A stretch of 64,000 nucleotides of DNA from Streptomyces sp. 7-21 (GTDB lineage: Bacteria; Actinomycetota; Actinomycetes; Streptomycetales; Streptomycetaceae), in NCBI RefSeq assembly GCF_016741785.1, contig NZ_JAERRL010000005.1, forward strand, positions 186,001-250,000. The letters are read 5' to 3'. The position numbers were made by a program, and so were the translations under genes. The notes beneath the pieces were generated by a model, which had not been told where the DNA came from, did not search any database, and saw only the letters and a program-made list of their open reading frames with translations. Shown here piece by piece: positions 36,655 to 45,873 of this stretch; the stretch's first letter is position 1; every line of letters begins with the position of its first letter.

Positions 36655-37290
36655 TCACCACGCGGGCAGCGGCTCCCCGGTGGCGTCCACCACGTCCCGG
36701 CTGCCCAGCGGCTCCTCCAGCCGGATCTCGGCCTCATGCTGCTCGGCCATCATCACGCAGACCTGGTCGCTGTCCGTGTCCTGCCGCGCCACCGTGACGG
36801 CGACCTCCTCGCCGGTCTCCTCGGCCGTCACCTCGTACTCGCCGCAGGCGCTGCCCCAGAAGGTCACGGTCAGCGTGCGGCCGTCCGCCGTGTACCCCAC
36901 CGCGCCGCCGCCCTCCGGCCGCGCCGCGTCGTCGTCCCGGGCCGGCCGCTCGCCCGCCACCCCGTCTCCGGAGCCGTCCGCGGTGTCCCCGCTGTCCCCG
37001 TTGTCCCCGTTGTCTGCGGTGTCCGCGCTGTCTGCCGGGGCGGCGCCGGCCGCCGCCTGGCCACCGCCGTCCGCCCGCGCTGCCGCCGTCTCCTCACCCG
37101 GCTGACCGCCGTCCTGCAGCGCCTGGGCCCCGTACGCGCCGCTTGCCAGCAGTGCCACCGCGGTCGCCGCGGCGGCGACGGCAGCCCAGCGGCGGCGGCG
37201 AGGCGCGGGGGCATCCGGCTCGCTGCCGGCGGCGTGCGCCGGCCGCGCGGGGACGAGGTCGTTGGTCTCTTCGCTCTCGTCGTTGGTCAC
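36655..37290 (-). CDS. Membrane-anchored hypothetical protein with low-complexity Asp/Gly linker
   Basis: A 211-residue protein. A cytosolic N-terminus (~1-34) with an Arg cluster leads to one membrane helix (WAAVAAAATAVALLASGAYG, ~35-55), then an Ala/Gly/Asp-rich linker with imperfect repeats (ADNGDNGDSGDTADGSGD), and a C-terminal extracellular domain (~128-211; VGYTADGRTLTVTFWGSACG, DQVCVMMAEQHEAEIRLEEP) with two Cys that may form a disulfide. The position between erpA and adenosine kinase matches that of M. tuberculosis Rv2203 as I recall. Function unknown. Confidence 0.7.
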   Translation of the reverse strand: MTNDESEETNDLVPARPAHAAGSEPDAPAPRRRRWAAVAAAATAVALLASGAYGAQALQDGGQPGEETAAARADGGGQAAAGAAPADSADTADNGDNGDSGDTADGSGDGVAGERPARDDDAARPEGGGAVGYTADGRTLTVTFWGSACGEYEVTAEETGEEVAVTVARQDTDSDQVCVMMAEQHEAEIRLEEPLGSRDVVDATGEPLPAW

Positions 37291-37373
37291 GCTGGTTTGA
37301 CGGGCAGGTCCGCGCCGTGGTTCCCGTTGGATAACCTAAGAAGCCCGTCCCCTTCCAAGGAAGCAGCACCGCG

Positions 37374-38348
37374 TTGCGCATCGCCGTCTCCGGGTCCATC
37401 GCCCACGACCACCTGATGACCTTCCCCGGCCGCTTCGCGGAGCAGCTCGTCGGGGAGCAGCTGCACACGGTCTCCCTGTCCTTCCTCGTCGACTCGCTTG
37501 AGGTCAGGCGCGGCGGTGTCGGCGCCAACATCTGCTTCGGCATGGGCCAGCTCGGCGCGGCGCCGATCCTGGTGGGCGCCGCCGGAGCCGACTTCGAGGA
37601 GTACCGCGCCTGGCTGGACCGGCACGGCGTGGACACCCAGTCGGTGCGCATCTCCGACGTCCTGCACACGGCCCGCTTCGTGTGCACCACCGACGCCGAC
37701 CACAACCAGATCGGCTCCTTCTACACCGGCGCCATGAGCGAGGCCCGGCTCATCGAGCTCCAGACCGTCGCCGACCGCGTCGGCGGCCTCGACCTCGTCC
37801 ACATCGGCGCCGACGACCCGGAGGCGATGCTGCGGCACACCGAGGAGTGCCGCACCCGCGGCATCCCGTTCGCCGCCGACTTCTCCCAGCAGCTCGCCCG
37901 CATGAGCGGCGAGGAGATCAGGGACCTGATCGACGGCGCCGCCTACCTGTTCTGCAACGAGTACGAGCGCAGCCTCATCACGGCGAAGACGGGCTGGTCG
38001 CCCGAGGAGATCCTCACCAGGGCCGGCACCTGGGTGACGACCCTCGGCGCCCGCGGCGCCCGCATCTCGCGCGCCGGCGAGCCCGACATCGAGGTCCACT
38101 GCCCCGAAGAGGAGGAGAAGGTCGACCCCACCGGCGTGGGCGACGCCTTCCGCGCCGGTTTCCTCTCCGGCCTCGCCTGGGGCGCCTCCCTGGAACGCAG
38201 CGCCCAGGTCGGCTGCATGCTCGCGACGCTCGTGATCGAGACCGTCGGCACGCAGGAGTACACCCTGCGGCGGGGCCCGTTCATGGAGCGCTTCACCAAG
38301 GCGTACGGGCAGCAGGCCGCCGACGAGGTCCGGGCCCACCTGCTGTGA
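37374..38348 (+). CDS. adoK: Adenosine kinase-like PfkB-family sugar kinase
   Basis: A 324-residue ribokinase-fold enzyme resembling the bacterial-type adenosine kinase of mycobacteria (Rv2202c). It starts MRIAVSGSIAHDHLMTFPGR, has SLEVRRGGVGANICFGMGQL in the substrate lid, and ends with KVDPTGVGDAFRAGFLSGLA, the PfkB signature with the catalytic Asp and the anion hole. It probably phosphorylates adenosine to AMP for purine salvage. The start is a TTG, chosen to match the family N-terminus, with AGGAAG 9 nt upstream. Confidence 0.88.
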   Translation: MRIAVSGSIAHDHLMTFPGRFAEQLVGEQLHTVSLSFLVDSLEVRRGGVGANICFGMGQLGAAPILVGAAGADFEEYRAWLDRHGVDTQSVRISDVLHTARFVCTTDADHNQIGSFYTGAMSEARLIELQTVADRVGGLDLVHIGADDPEAMLRHTEECRTRGIPFAADFSQQLARMSGEEIRDLIDGAAYLFCNEYERSLITAKTGWSPEEILTRAGTWVTTLGARGARISRAGEPDIEVHCPEEEEKVDPTGVGDAFRAGFLSGLAWGASLERSAQVGCMLATLVIETVGTQEYTLRRGPFMERFTKAYGQQAADEVRAHLL

Positions 38349-38361
38349 CGGCCGCGGCGCC

Positions 38362-39783
38362 TCAGCGCTCCCGGCGCACGCGGTAGGCCGTGCCGCCGTC
38401 CGGCGCGGGGGACTCACCCAGGTAGGTGTGGCCGCGCATCGTGCACCACGCGGGAATGTCCAGGCGCGCGGCCTCGTCGTCGGCGAGCACCGTCACCACG
38501 CCGCCGGGCGGCACGTTCCCGATGGTCTTCGCCAGCTCGATCACGGGAAGGGGGCACCGCCGCCCCAGCGCGTCGACCGTGATCCCGTCCGGCGTCCGGC
38601 CGGGTGCCTGGCCGGTCCGCGGCGCGGTCGCGTCCCCGGCGTCCGGTTCCCCGGGAAGCTGCCCGCGGACCCGGGACACCACGCCGGGCAGCACCTGAAG
38701 GAACCGCTCGACGTCCCCCTCCGCCGTGCCCGGCGGCAGCGACACCCGCACGTTCCCCTCGGACAGCACGCCCATCGCCCGCAGCACGTGGCTGGGCGTG
38801 AGGGTGCTGGAGGTGCACGAGGAGCCGGACGACACGGAGAACCCCTCCCGGTCCAGCTCCCCCAGCAGCGCCTCGCCGTCGGCGTACAGCACGGAGAACG
38901 TCACGATGTGCGGCAGCCGGTCCGCCGGATCCCCCATCACCTCGGCGTCCGGCACCAGCCGCGGCACCTGAGCCCGCACCCGGTCCACCAGCACCCGCAG
39001 CCGGGCCGCCTCCCGCTCCGCCTCCTCACGCACGGCGCGCAGCGCCGCCGCGGCGGCCACGATCTGCGGGATCCCCGGGAAACCGGGCGCCCGGCCCGCC
39101 TCCCGCTCGTCCGAGGGCGCCGGGGGCGCGAACCGCGTGCCCTTGCGCACCACGAGCAGCCCGACGCCCCCCGGGCCGCCCCACTTGTGCGCGCTGGCCG
39201 CCAGCAGCGACCACGGCCCGTCCGTCCGTTCCCAGGGCAGCGACTGCGCGGCGTCCACCAGCAGCGGCACCCCCGCCTCCTGGCACAGCTGGGCGATCCG
39301 CGCCACCGGCTGCCGCGTCCCCACCTCGTGGTTGGCCGCCTGCACGCACACCAGCGCCGTCCCGCCGGGTGCCTCCCGCAGCGCCGCCGCCACCGCCTGC
39401 GGGGCCACCCGGCCGGTCCGCTCCACCGGAACCAGCGCCGAGGTGCCGCCCGCCGCGCGGTGCGCCTCCGCCGCGTGCAGCACCGCCGAATGCTCCACGG
39501 CAGACACCAGCAGGTGCCGCCCGGCCCGGGCCCGCCCGGCCAGCGCCCCCGCGATCCCGGTGTGCAGGGCGCGCGTCCCGGATGCGGTGAACGACAGCTC
39601 GTCCGGGCGGCAGCCGACGGCCTCCGCCGCGCTCTCCCGGGCGGCGTCCAGCAGCAGCCGGGCCCGCCGGCCCTCCCGGTGCGGGCGCGCCGGGTCGGCC
39701 CAGCCCTCGTCGAGCGCGGCCAGCAGCGCCTGCCGGGCGACCGGGTGCAGCGGGAGCGAGGATGCAGCGTCAAAGTACGGCAC
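38362..39783 (-). CDS. Cysteine desulfurase fused to a TusA-like sulfur carrier
   Basis: A 473-residue fusion. Residues ~1-360 are a class V aminotransferase-fold desulfurase: PLP Lys in LLAASAHKWGGPGGVGLL, substrate region DAAQSLPWER, and the persulfide Cys in FSVSSGSSCTSSTLTPSHVL. Residues ~395-473 are TusA: VDALGRRCPLPVIELAKTIG with the sulfur-accepting Cys-Pro motif. The enzyme could mobilise Cys sulfur and hand it to its own carrier domain, for Fe-S, molybdopterin or thio-tRNA. The GTG at 39783 appears leaderless (TAGCGT 8-13 nt upstream). Divergent from ctaC. Confidence 0.9.
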   Translation of the reverse strand: MPYFDAASSLPLHPVARQALLAALDEGWADPARPHREGRRARLLLDAARESAAEAVGCRPDELSFTASGTRALHTGIAGALAGRARAGRHLLVSAVEHSAVLHAAEAHRAAGGTSALVPVERTGRVAPQAVAAALREAPGGTALVCVQAANHEVGTRQPVARIAQLCQEAGVPLLVDAAQSLPWERTDGPWSLLAASAHKWGGPGGVGLLVVRKGTRFAPPAPSDEREAGRAPGFPGIPQIVAAAAALRAVREEAEREAARLRVLVDRVRAQVPRLVPDAEVMGDPADRLPHIVTFSVLYADGEALLGELDREGFSVSSGSSCTSSTLTPSHVLRAMGVLSEGNVRVSLPPGTAEGDVERFLQVLPGVVSRVRGQLPGEPDAGDATAPRTGQAPGRTPDGITVDALGRRCPLPVIELAKTIGNVPPGGVVTVLADDEAARLDIPAWCTMRGHTYLGESPAPDGGTAYRVRRER

Positions 39784-39790
39784 GGTCAGA

Positions 39791-39796
39791 ACGCTA
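39791..39796 (-). promoter_or_regulatory. -10 of the leaderless desulfurase-TusA transcript
   Basis: TAGCGT on the minus strand ends 7 nt before the GTG at 39783, and no ribosome-binding site lies between. Confidence 0.5.
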
Positions 39797-39920
39797 CGCG
39801 GCGCCGTCACGCGGGACAGCGCGGGGCGGCGTCCCCCGGAGGGCGGGGGGCGGCACGCCGTACCGTCCCCAGGCACGCCGCGATTGGCCCCCTCCCCGCG
39901 AGCGCTCCGGGGGCGTCGAG

Positions 39921-39926
39921 TAGGGT
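39921..39926 (+). promoter_or_regulatory. Candidate -10 of the ctaC-ctaD-ctaF operon
   Basis: TAGGGT, about 105 nt upstream of the ctaC start. A -35 is not obvious. The leader contains a small CCTGCC/GGCAGG hairpin near 39955-39970. Confidence 0.45.
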
Positions 39927-40029
39927 TCTGTCCCGCATAAAGCAACCAAACCCTGCCCGTGGCAGGTCACGCCCCCGCCACCGAGCGAAGGCAGCGGCCG
40001 CACGGGCGAGATTCTCGGGAAGGCGCTAC

Positions 40030-40995
40030 GTGAGTCCCAACGGCTCCGACCGCTCGTCGCGGCGCCCGGTGCGGCGGATCCTGCCGCAGGCGCTGATCGC
40101 GGGCCTGGTCCTGGCAACCGCCACGGGTTGCACCTCCGAGGACTTCCCCCGCCTCGGCATGCCCACCCCGGTCACCGAGGAGGCCCCCCGGATTCTGTCT
40201 CTGTGGCAGGGCTCATGGGCCGCCGCGCTGGTGACGGGCGTGCTGGTCTGGGGTCTGATCCTGTGGAGCGTGTTCTTCCACCGCCGCTCCAGGACCAAGG
40301 TGGAGGTTCCACCGCAGAACAGGTACAACCTGCCCATCGAGGCGCTGTACACGCTGGTTCCGCTCATCGTGGTCTCGGTGCTGTTCTATTTCACGGCCCG
40401 GGACCAGAGTGAGCTGCTGGAGACCTCGGATGAGCCCGACCACGTCATCAACGTGGTCGGCTATCAGTGGAGCTGGGGCTTCAACTACCTGGAGCCCGTC
40501 GGCGCCTCGGACAACGACGCGCACACCGCTCCGGAACTGGACGCCATCCCCGACCGGATGATGGAGCGCGTCCCCGAGGGTGCCGACGGCGTCTACGAGA
40601 CGGGCACCCCGGCCGACCGCGACCCCGTAACGGGCAACCCGGGCCCGACCCTGGTGCTGCCCGAGGGGGAGACGGTGCAGTTCATCCTCACCTCGCGGGA
40701 CGTCATCCACTCGTTCTGGCCGGTGCCCTTCCTGATGAAGCAGGACGTGATCCCCGGACACGCGAACACGTTCGAGGTCACGCCGACCGAGCAGGGCACG
40801 TTCGTGGGCAAGTGCGCCGAGATGTGCGGCGTCGACCACTCGCGCATGCTCTTCAACGTCCGTGTCGTCTCCCCTGAGGAGTACCAGCAGTACCTTCAGG
40901 ACCTTGCGGACCGAGGCCAGACGGGCTACATCCCGGCGGGCATTCCGCAGACGGACGCCGCCGTCAACGCGGAGACCAATGAGGGGAAGCCGTGA
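40030..40995 (+). CDS. ctaC: Cytochrome c oxidase subunit II
   Basis: A 321-residue subunit of the aa3 oxidase carrying the CuA centre. The N-terminus is a lipoprotein-type signal with Cys in ATATGCTSE; two membrane helices follow (~60-80 and ~105-125). The cupredoxin domain has [12 protein letters not shown] (aromatic patch), [11 protein letters not shown] (CuA His) and [16 protein letters not shown] (Cys-x3-Cys, His, Met ligands). An actinobacterial insertion precedes the CuA loop. The GTG has GGGAAGG upstream. It overlaps ctaD by 4 nt (GTGA). Confidence 0.96.
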   Translation: MSPNGSDRSSRRPVRRILPQALIAGLVLATATGCTSEDFPRLGMPTPVTEEAPRILSLWQGSWAAALVTGVLVWGLILWSVFFHRRSRTKVEVPPQNRYNLPIEALYTLVPLIVVSVLFYFTARDQSELLETSDEPDHVINVVGYQWSWGFNYLEPVGASDNDAHTAPELDAIPDRMMERVPEGADGVYETGTPADRDPVTGNPGPTLVLPEGETVQFILTSRDVIHSFWPVPFLMKQDVIPGHANTFEVTPTEQGTFVGKCAEMCGVDHSRMLFNVRVVSPEEYQQYLQDLADRGQTGYIPAGIPQTDAAVNAETNEGKP

Positions 40996-42728
40996 GTATC
41001 ACCGAGAAGAGCCAGACGGCTGACACCGGGACCGTGACTCAGGGCCCGCCCGCCCGCCGCAAGCGGCCGGGCTCGGTCATCGTCAGCTGGCTGACGACGA
41101 CCGATCACAAGACGATCGGGTCGCTGTACCTGATCAGCTCGTTCGCCTTCTTCATCATCGGCGGCGTGATGGCGCTGATCATGCGCGCCGAGCTGGCCCG
41201 GCCTGGCAATCAGGTGGTGACGAACGAGCAGTTCAACCAGCTGTTCACCATGCACGGCACGGTGATGCTGCTGATGTTCGCGACTCCGCTGTTCGCCGGG
41301 TTCGCGAACTGGATCATGCCGCTGCAGATCGGTGCGCCGGACGTGGCGTTCCCGCGGCTGAACATGCTGGCGTACTGGCTGTACACCTTCGGCAGCCTGC
41401 TGGCCGTGGCCGGTTTCTTTACCCCGCAGGGCGCCGCGAGCTTCGGCTGGTTCGCCTACTCGCCGCTGTCCGACGCGGTGCACTCGCCGGGCGTCGGCGC
41501 CGACATGTGGATCATGGGCCTGGCCTTCTCCGGCTTCGGCACGATCCTCGGCGCGGTCAACTTCATCACGACCATCATCTGCATGCGCGCGCCCGGCATG
41601 ACGATGTTCCGCATGCCGATCTTCACCTGGAACGTGCTGCTGACCGGTGTGCTGATCCTGCTGGCCTTCCCGGTGCTCGCCGCCGCGCTCTTCGCGCTCC
41701 AGGCGGACCGCACCTTCGGGTCGCACATCTTCGACTCCGCCAACGGCGGCGCCATCCTCTGGCAGCACCTGTTCTGGTTCTTCGGCCACCCCGAGGTGTA
41801 CATCATCGCGCTGCCGTTCTTCGGCATCGTCTCCGAGATCGTCCCGGTGTTCAGCCGCAAGCCGATCTTCGGCTACATCGGCCTGGTCGCCGCGACCATC
41901 TCGATCGCCGGGCTGTCGGTGACGGTGTGGGCGCACCACATGTACGTCACGGGCGCGGTGCTGCTGCCGTTCTTCTCCTTCATGACCTTCCTGATCGCGG
42001 TGCCGACCGGTGTGAAGTTCTTCAACTGGATCGGCACCATGTGGAAGGGCTCGCTGTCGTTCGAGACGCCGATGCTGTGGTCGATCGGATTCCTGATCAC
42101 CTTCCTCTTCGGCGGTCTCACCGGCGTCATCCTGGCGTCGCCGCCGCTGGACTTCCACATCTCCGACAGCTACTTCGTCGTGGCCCACTTCCACTACGTG
42201 GTCTTCGGCACCGTGGTCTTCGCGATGTTCGCCGGATTCCACTTCTGGTGGCCGAAGTGGACGGGCAAGATGCTCGACGAGCGGCTCGGGAAGATCACCT
42301 TCTGGACGCTGTTCGTCGGCTTCCACGGCACGTTCCTGGTGCAGCACTGGCTGGGCGCCGAGGGCATGCCGCGCCGCTACGCCGACTACCTCGCGGCGGA
42401 CGGCTTCACCACGCTGAACACCATCTCCACGATCAGCTCGTTCCTGCTCGGCCTGTCGATCCTGCCGTTCTTCTACAACATCTGGAAGACGTGGAAGTAC
42501 GGCGAGAAGGTCACCGAGGACGACCCCTGGGGCTACGGCCGCTCCCTGGAGTGGGCCACCTCGTGCCCGCCGCCGCGGCACAACTTCACCTCGCTCCCCA
42601 GGATCCGTTCCGAATCGCCCGCCTTCGACCTGCACCACCCCGAGCTGGCCGAGCTTGACCAGCTGGGCGGCGGCGAGCGCGTGGCCGTCGGCGCCGGCGC
42701 CGGCGAGGACAAGGGGGCCGCCAAGTGA
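40992..42728 (+). CDS. ctaD: Cytochrome c oxidase subunit I
   Basis: The 578-residue catalytic subunit of the aa3 heme-copper oxidase with about 12 helices. Helix II has [20 protein letters not shown] (heme a His). Helix VI has [16 protein letters not shown] (CuB His cross-linked to Tyr). Helix VII has WAHHMYVTG (CuB His pair), and helix X has [19 protein letters not shown] (heme a3 and a His). Translationally coupled to ctaC and ctaF through 4-nt overlaps. Confidence 0.98.
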   Translation: MSITEKSQTADTGTVTQGPPARRKRPGSVIVSWLTTTDHKTIGSLYLISSFAFFIIGGVMALIMRAELARPGNQVVTNEQFNQLFTMHGTVMLLMFATPLFAGFANWIMPLQIGAPDVAFPRLNMLAYWLYTFGSLLAVAGFFTPQGAASFGWFAYSPLSDAVHSPGVGADMWIMGLAFSGFGTILGAVNFITTIICMRAPGMTMFRMPIFTWNVLLTGVLILLAFPVLAAALFALQADRTFGSHIFDSANGGAILWQHLFWFFGHPEVYIIALPFFGIVSEIVPVFSRKPIFGYIGLVAATISIAGLSVTVWAHHMYVTGAVLLPFFSFMTFLIAVPTGVKFFNWIGTMWKGSLSFETPMLWSIGFLITFLFGGLTGVILASPPLDFHISDSYFVVAHFHYVVFGTVVFAMFAGFHFWWPKWTGKMLDERLGKITFWTLFVGFHGTFLVQHWLGAEGMPRRYADYLAADGFTTLNTISTISSFLLGLSILPFFYNIWKTWKYGEKVTEDDPWGYGRSLEWATSCPPPRHNFTSLPRIRSESPAFDLHHPELAELDQLGGGERVAVGAGAGEDKGAAK

Positions 42729-43123
42729 GGATTCAGGGACACATCTTCAGCTGGGTCAGCATCTTCATGCTGGGCGCCGCCATCGTGTACGGCGTCTGGT
42801 CGAAGGAGCCCGTCGGCACCACGGCCCTCTTCCTGGCCTTCGGCCTGTCGGCCATGATCGGCTTCTACCTGGTGTTCACCGCCCGGCGCGTGGACACCGG
42901 CGCGCAGGACCGCAAGGACGCCGAGGTCGCCGACGACGCGGGCGAGCTCGGGTTCTTCAGCCCGCACAGCTGGGCTCCGCTGCTGCTGGCGGCGGGCGCC
43001 CTGACCGCCTTCATGGGGCCGGTCTTCGGCTGGTGGTTCCTGTACTTCACCGCCCCGCTGACCGCTCTCGGCCTGTGGCTGTGGGTCTTCGAGTACTACC
43101 GGGGCGAGAACCAGAACCAGTGA
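42725..43123 (+). CDS. ctaF: Cytochrome c oxidase subunit IV, actinobacterial
   Basis: A 132-residue small subunit with four predicted helices ([57 protein letters not shown] and [19 protein letters not shown]). This is the actinobacteria-specific CtaF that stabilises the oxidase. It overlaps ctaD by 4 nt and is followed directly by a strong terminator, closing the ctaCDF operon. Confidence 0.94.
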   Translation: MRIQGHIFSWVSIFMLGAAIVYGVWSKEPVGTTALFLAFGLSAMIGFYLVFTARRVDTGAQDRKDAEVADDAGELGFFSPHSWAPLLLAAGALTAFMGPVFGWWFLYFTAPLTALGLWLWVFEYYRGENQNQ

Positions 43124-43146
43124 CCCGGAACGGGTGACGCTCCGCC

Positions 43147-43184
43147 CGTGGGCCCCCTCGGCACGGCTGCCGAGGGGGCCCACG
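43147..43184 (+). terminator. Terminator of the ctaCDF operon
   Basis: CGTGGGCCCCCTCGGC (43147-43162) pairs exactly with 43169-43184 over a 6-nt loop, 24 nt past the ctaF stop. A 16-bp perfect stem. Confidence 0.88.
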
Positions 43185-43257
43185 CGCGTCCTGCGGGCGG
43201 CCCGGCGCCCGTCACCCGATCGCGGGCGGACGGCGCGCCGAAGGGTGACAGCCTGCG

Positions 43258-43263
43258 TACGTT
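43258..43263 (+). promoter_or_regulatory. -10 of the leaderless L,D-transpeptidase transcript
   Basis: TACGTT ends 6 nt before the ATG at 43270, with no ribosome-binding site; the spacing fits transcription starting at the codon. Confidence 0.5.
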
Positions 43264-43269
43264 GTGGCT

Positions 43270-44535
43270 ATGAGTCACCGAACCCGCATAGTGCTCTGCA
43301 TCGGCCTGGTGTTCGCCCCGCTGGTGGCCGGGCTCACCGCCTGCGTGGGCGGCGCCTCCTCCCTCACGGCGACCCCGTACGACGCCACCGGGCACCTCTC
43401 CTTCGGCCACGCGGACGGCCCCGGGGCCACCGCCGCCGACCCCGACCAGCCGCTGACCATCACCCTCACCGACACCGGCGGCCGGATCACCGACGTGACG
43501 GCCCGGGACAGCGAGGGACGCCCGCTGACCGGCGAACTCACCGCCGACGGGCGGGGCTGGCGCAGCAGCGAGCCGCTTGCGGCCCGTGCCAGCTACACGG
43601 TGCGGGTGAGCACCGAGAACGGCAACGGTGAACCGGGCCGGGGCGTGTACGAGTTCCGCACCGGCACCTCCGACAGCGCGGAGCGCCTGGAGATAAGCTT
43701 CGGGCCCGAGCCCGGCACCTACGGCGTGGGACAGCCGCTGACCGCCGAACTGAGCCACCCCGTCTCCGCCCTGACCGAACGCGCCCGCGTCGAGTCGGCG
43801 CTGACCGTCCGCTCGGACCCCGAGGTCACCGGCGCCTGGCACTGGGTGGACGACCAGACGCTGCACTACCGGCCGCGCGAGTACTGGCCCGCGCACGCCA
43901 CCGTCACGGTCAGCTCCGCCCTGGACGGCGTCCACATCCGCGACGGCCTGCGCGGCGCGGCAGCCGAGCCGCTAGAAGTGTCGTTCGGTGACCGCATCGA
44001 GGCCGTCGCCGACATCAGCGCCCTGACCATGACGGTCTCACGCAACGGCGAAGAGCTGCGGACCGTGCCGATCACCACCGGCAAGGAAGGCTTCCGCACC
44101 CGCAACGGCAAGAAGGTGATCCTGGGCCGCGAATCGTACGTGCGCATGACCGGCACCAGCATCGGCATCCCCGCCGGCAGCGCGGAGTCCTACGACCTGC
44201 CGGTGTACTGGGCCACGCGGCTGACGTGGAGCGGCGAGTACGTCCACGGCGCCCCGTGGTCGGCCGCCTCCCACGGCGTCGCCAACGTCAGCCACGGCTG
44301 CACCGGCCTGAGCACGGAGAACGCCCGCTGGTTCTTCGAGCTGGTCAAGCCGGGCGACATCGTCGAGCACGTCAACGGCTACGGCGAGGACATGGACCCG
44401 TTCGGCAACGGCTTCGGTGACTGGAACCTCAGCTGGGAGGAATGGCAGGAGGGCAGCGCCCTGCACGCCATGGCCGAGCGCCGGGACGAGCAGCGCCAGG
44501 AGGCCGCCTCCGGCCCGCTCCGCCCCGGGGTGTGA
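43270..44535 (+). CDS. L,D-transpeptidase with Ig-like domains, lipoprotein
   Basis: A 421-residue wall-crosslinking enzyme. A lipoprotein signal ends at APLVAGLTAC. Two Ig-like domains (~35-140 and ~145-240; LEISFGPEPGTYGVGQPLTA is typical of the LdtMt2-type module) precede the YkuD catalytic domain (~245-385) with the motif HGVANVSHGCTGLSTENARW, where Cys is the nucleophile, and SGEYVHGAPWS with the assisting His. It forms 3-3 peptidoglycan crosslinks. Notably it is inserted between ctaF and ctaE. Confidence 0.93.
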   Translation: MSHRTRIVLCIGLVFAPLVAGLTACVGGASSLTATPYDATGHLSFGHADGPGATAADPDQPLTITLTDTGGRITDVTARDSEGRPLTGELTADGRGWRSSEPLAARASYTVRVSTENGNGEPGRGVYEFRTGTSDSAERLEISFGPEPGTYGVGQPLTAELSHPVSALTERARVESALTVRSDPEVTGAWHWVDDQTLHYRPREYWPAHATVTVSSALDGVHIRDGLRGAAAEPLEVSFGDRIEAVADISALTMTVSRNGEELRTVPITTGKEGFRTRNGKKVILGRESYVRMTGTSIGIPAGSAESYDLPVYWATRLTWSGEYVHGAPWSAASHGVANVSHGCTGLSTENARWFFELVKPGDIVEHVNGYGEDMDPFGNGFGDWNLSWEEWQEGSALHAMAERRDEQRQEAASGPLRPGV

Positions 44536-44586
44536 CGTCCCGGGACGCGATCCGGGGCGGGAGCCGGGAACCGCGTGCGCGGCCGC

Positions 44587-44988
44587 TCAGGCGGCAGCGG
44601 GCAGGCGGCGGCGCAGCAGCGAGGCCAGCGCGCCGGCCAGCTCGGCCGGGTCCACCGGGTGCGCGACTGTCTCCTCCGCCCGGCTCCACGTCGCCAGCCA
44701 GGCGTCCTGCGGGCGGCCGATCAGCAGCAGCACGGGCGGGCAGTCGAAGATCTCGTCCTTGATCTGCCGGCACACCCCCATGCCGCCGGCGGGCACCGCC
44801 TCACCGTCCAGCACGCACGCGTCGATGCCGCCGGCCTCCAACGCGCTGAGCACGGCGGGCAGCGTGGCGCACTCGACGTACTCGACGGCCGGAACGTCGG
44901 CGGCGGGCCGCTTTCCCGCCGCCAGCCGCACCTGCTCGCGGGTGTTCGCGTCGTCGCTGTAGACCAGCACCGTGGCGGTGGACTGCAT
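44587..44988 (-). CDS. Receiver-like single-domain protein
   Basis: A 133-residue protein with a response-regulator fold and no output domain: [20 protein letters not shown] (beta1 and acidic residues), [20 protein letters not shown] with the phospho-Asp candidate, and [20 protein letters not shown] in place of the usual T/S strand. The conserved Lys of strand beta5 is missing ([15 protein letters not shown] has His), so phosphorylation signalling is probably altered. It lies inside the respiratory gene group, divergent from ctaE. Conserved at this place in streptomycetes as far as I recall. Confidence 0.75.
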   Translation of the reverse strand: MQSTATVLVYSDDANTREQVRLAAGKRPAADVPAVEYVECATLPAVLSALEAGGIDACVLDGEAVPAGGMGVCRQIKDEIFDCPPVLLLIGRPQDAWLATWSRAEETVAHPVDPAELAGALASLLRRRLPAAA

Positions 44989-45185
44989 CGTTCCTCCGTG
45001 GGCGAGGCGGTACTCGGGCCGGGCGGCGGGCGCCGCCCGCTGGCGCGGATGCTACTCCGTCGGCCCGCGGTCCGGGCAGTGGCCTGCATCCTCCGGCCGG
45101 CCCGGCGGGGGCCCGAAAGCGCCTGCCACATGCCCTTGACACACCGAACGGCACCCCCCCGGACGGACGCCGGAACCGCGAAGGA

Positions 45186-45191
45186 CATAAT
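45186..45191 (+). promoter_or_regulatory. -10 of ctaE-qcrCAB, leaderless
   Basis: CATAAT, close to the sigma-70 consensus, ends 6 nt before the GTG at 45198. TTGACA at 45136-45141 is too far upstream (44 nt) to be its -35. Confidence 0.5.
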
Positions 45192-45197
45192 GACGGC

Positions 45198-45818
45198 GTG
45201 GCGACAGCAACAGCAGTAGAAACCGGGCACGCACATCCCTCGGCCCCCCGGGTGAACCGGCCGAACGTCACGAGCGTCGGAACCGTCATCTGGCTGAGTT
45301 CCGAGCTGATGTTCTTCGCGGCCCTTTTCGCGATGTACTTCACCCTGCGGTCGGTGATGGGCGCCGACTACTGGCAGGAGAACGCGGATGCCCTGAACCT
45401 GCCGTTCTCGACCGGGAACACCACGATTCTGGTGCTCTCCTCGCTCACCTGCCAGCTTGGTGTCTTCGCGGCCGAGCGCGGCGACGTGAAGAAGCTCCGC
45501 GGCTGGTTCGTGGTCACCTTCATCATGGGCGCCATCTTCATCGGCGGCCAGGTCGCCGAGTACGTGGAGCTGGTGGAGCACGAGGGCATCACGATCTCCT
45601 CCGGCCCGTACGGCTCGGCCTTCTACCTGACGACCGGCTTCCACGGGCTGCACGTCCTCGGAGGACTGATCGCCTTCCTGCTCGTGCTGGCGCGGACCTA
45701 CGCGGCGCGGCGCTTCACCCACGAGCAGGCGACCACGGCCATCGTCGTGTCCTACTACTGGCACTTCGTCGACGTCGTCTGGATCGGCCTCTTCGCCACG
45801 ATCTACCTGATCCAGTAA
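45198..45818 (+). CDS. ctaE: Cytochrome c oxidase subunit III
   Basis: A 206-residue polytopic subunit with five helices, the short actinobacterial form. Diagnostic stretches are [60 protein letters not shown] and [20 protein letters not shown]. First gene of ctaE-qcrC-qcrA-qcrB, separated from the ctaCDF operon by the L,D-transpeptidase and receiver genes. The GTG seems leaderless. Confidence 0.96.
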   Translation: MATATAVETGHAHPSAPRVNRPNVTSVGTVIWLSSELMFFAALFAMYFTLRSVMGADYWQENADALNLPFSTGNTTILVLSSLTCQLGVFAAERGDVKKLRGWFVVTFIMGAIFIGGQVAEYVELVEHEGITISSGPYGSAFYLTTGFHGLHVLGGLIAFLLVLARTYAARRFTHEQATTAIVVSYYWHFVDVVWIGLFATIYLIQ

Positions 45819-45873
45819 CACCGACGCCCAGACCACAGCACCGACGCAGAAGATCCTGACACCGGGGTAATCC

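Noticed and set aside
45136..45141. TTGACA as the -35 of ctaE
   Set aside because: It is 44 nt from the CATAAT hexamer, far outside the 16-19 nt range.
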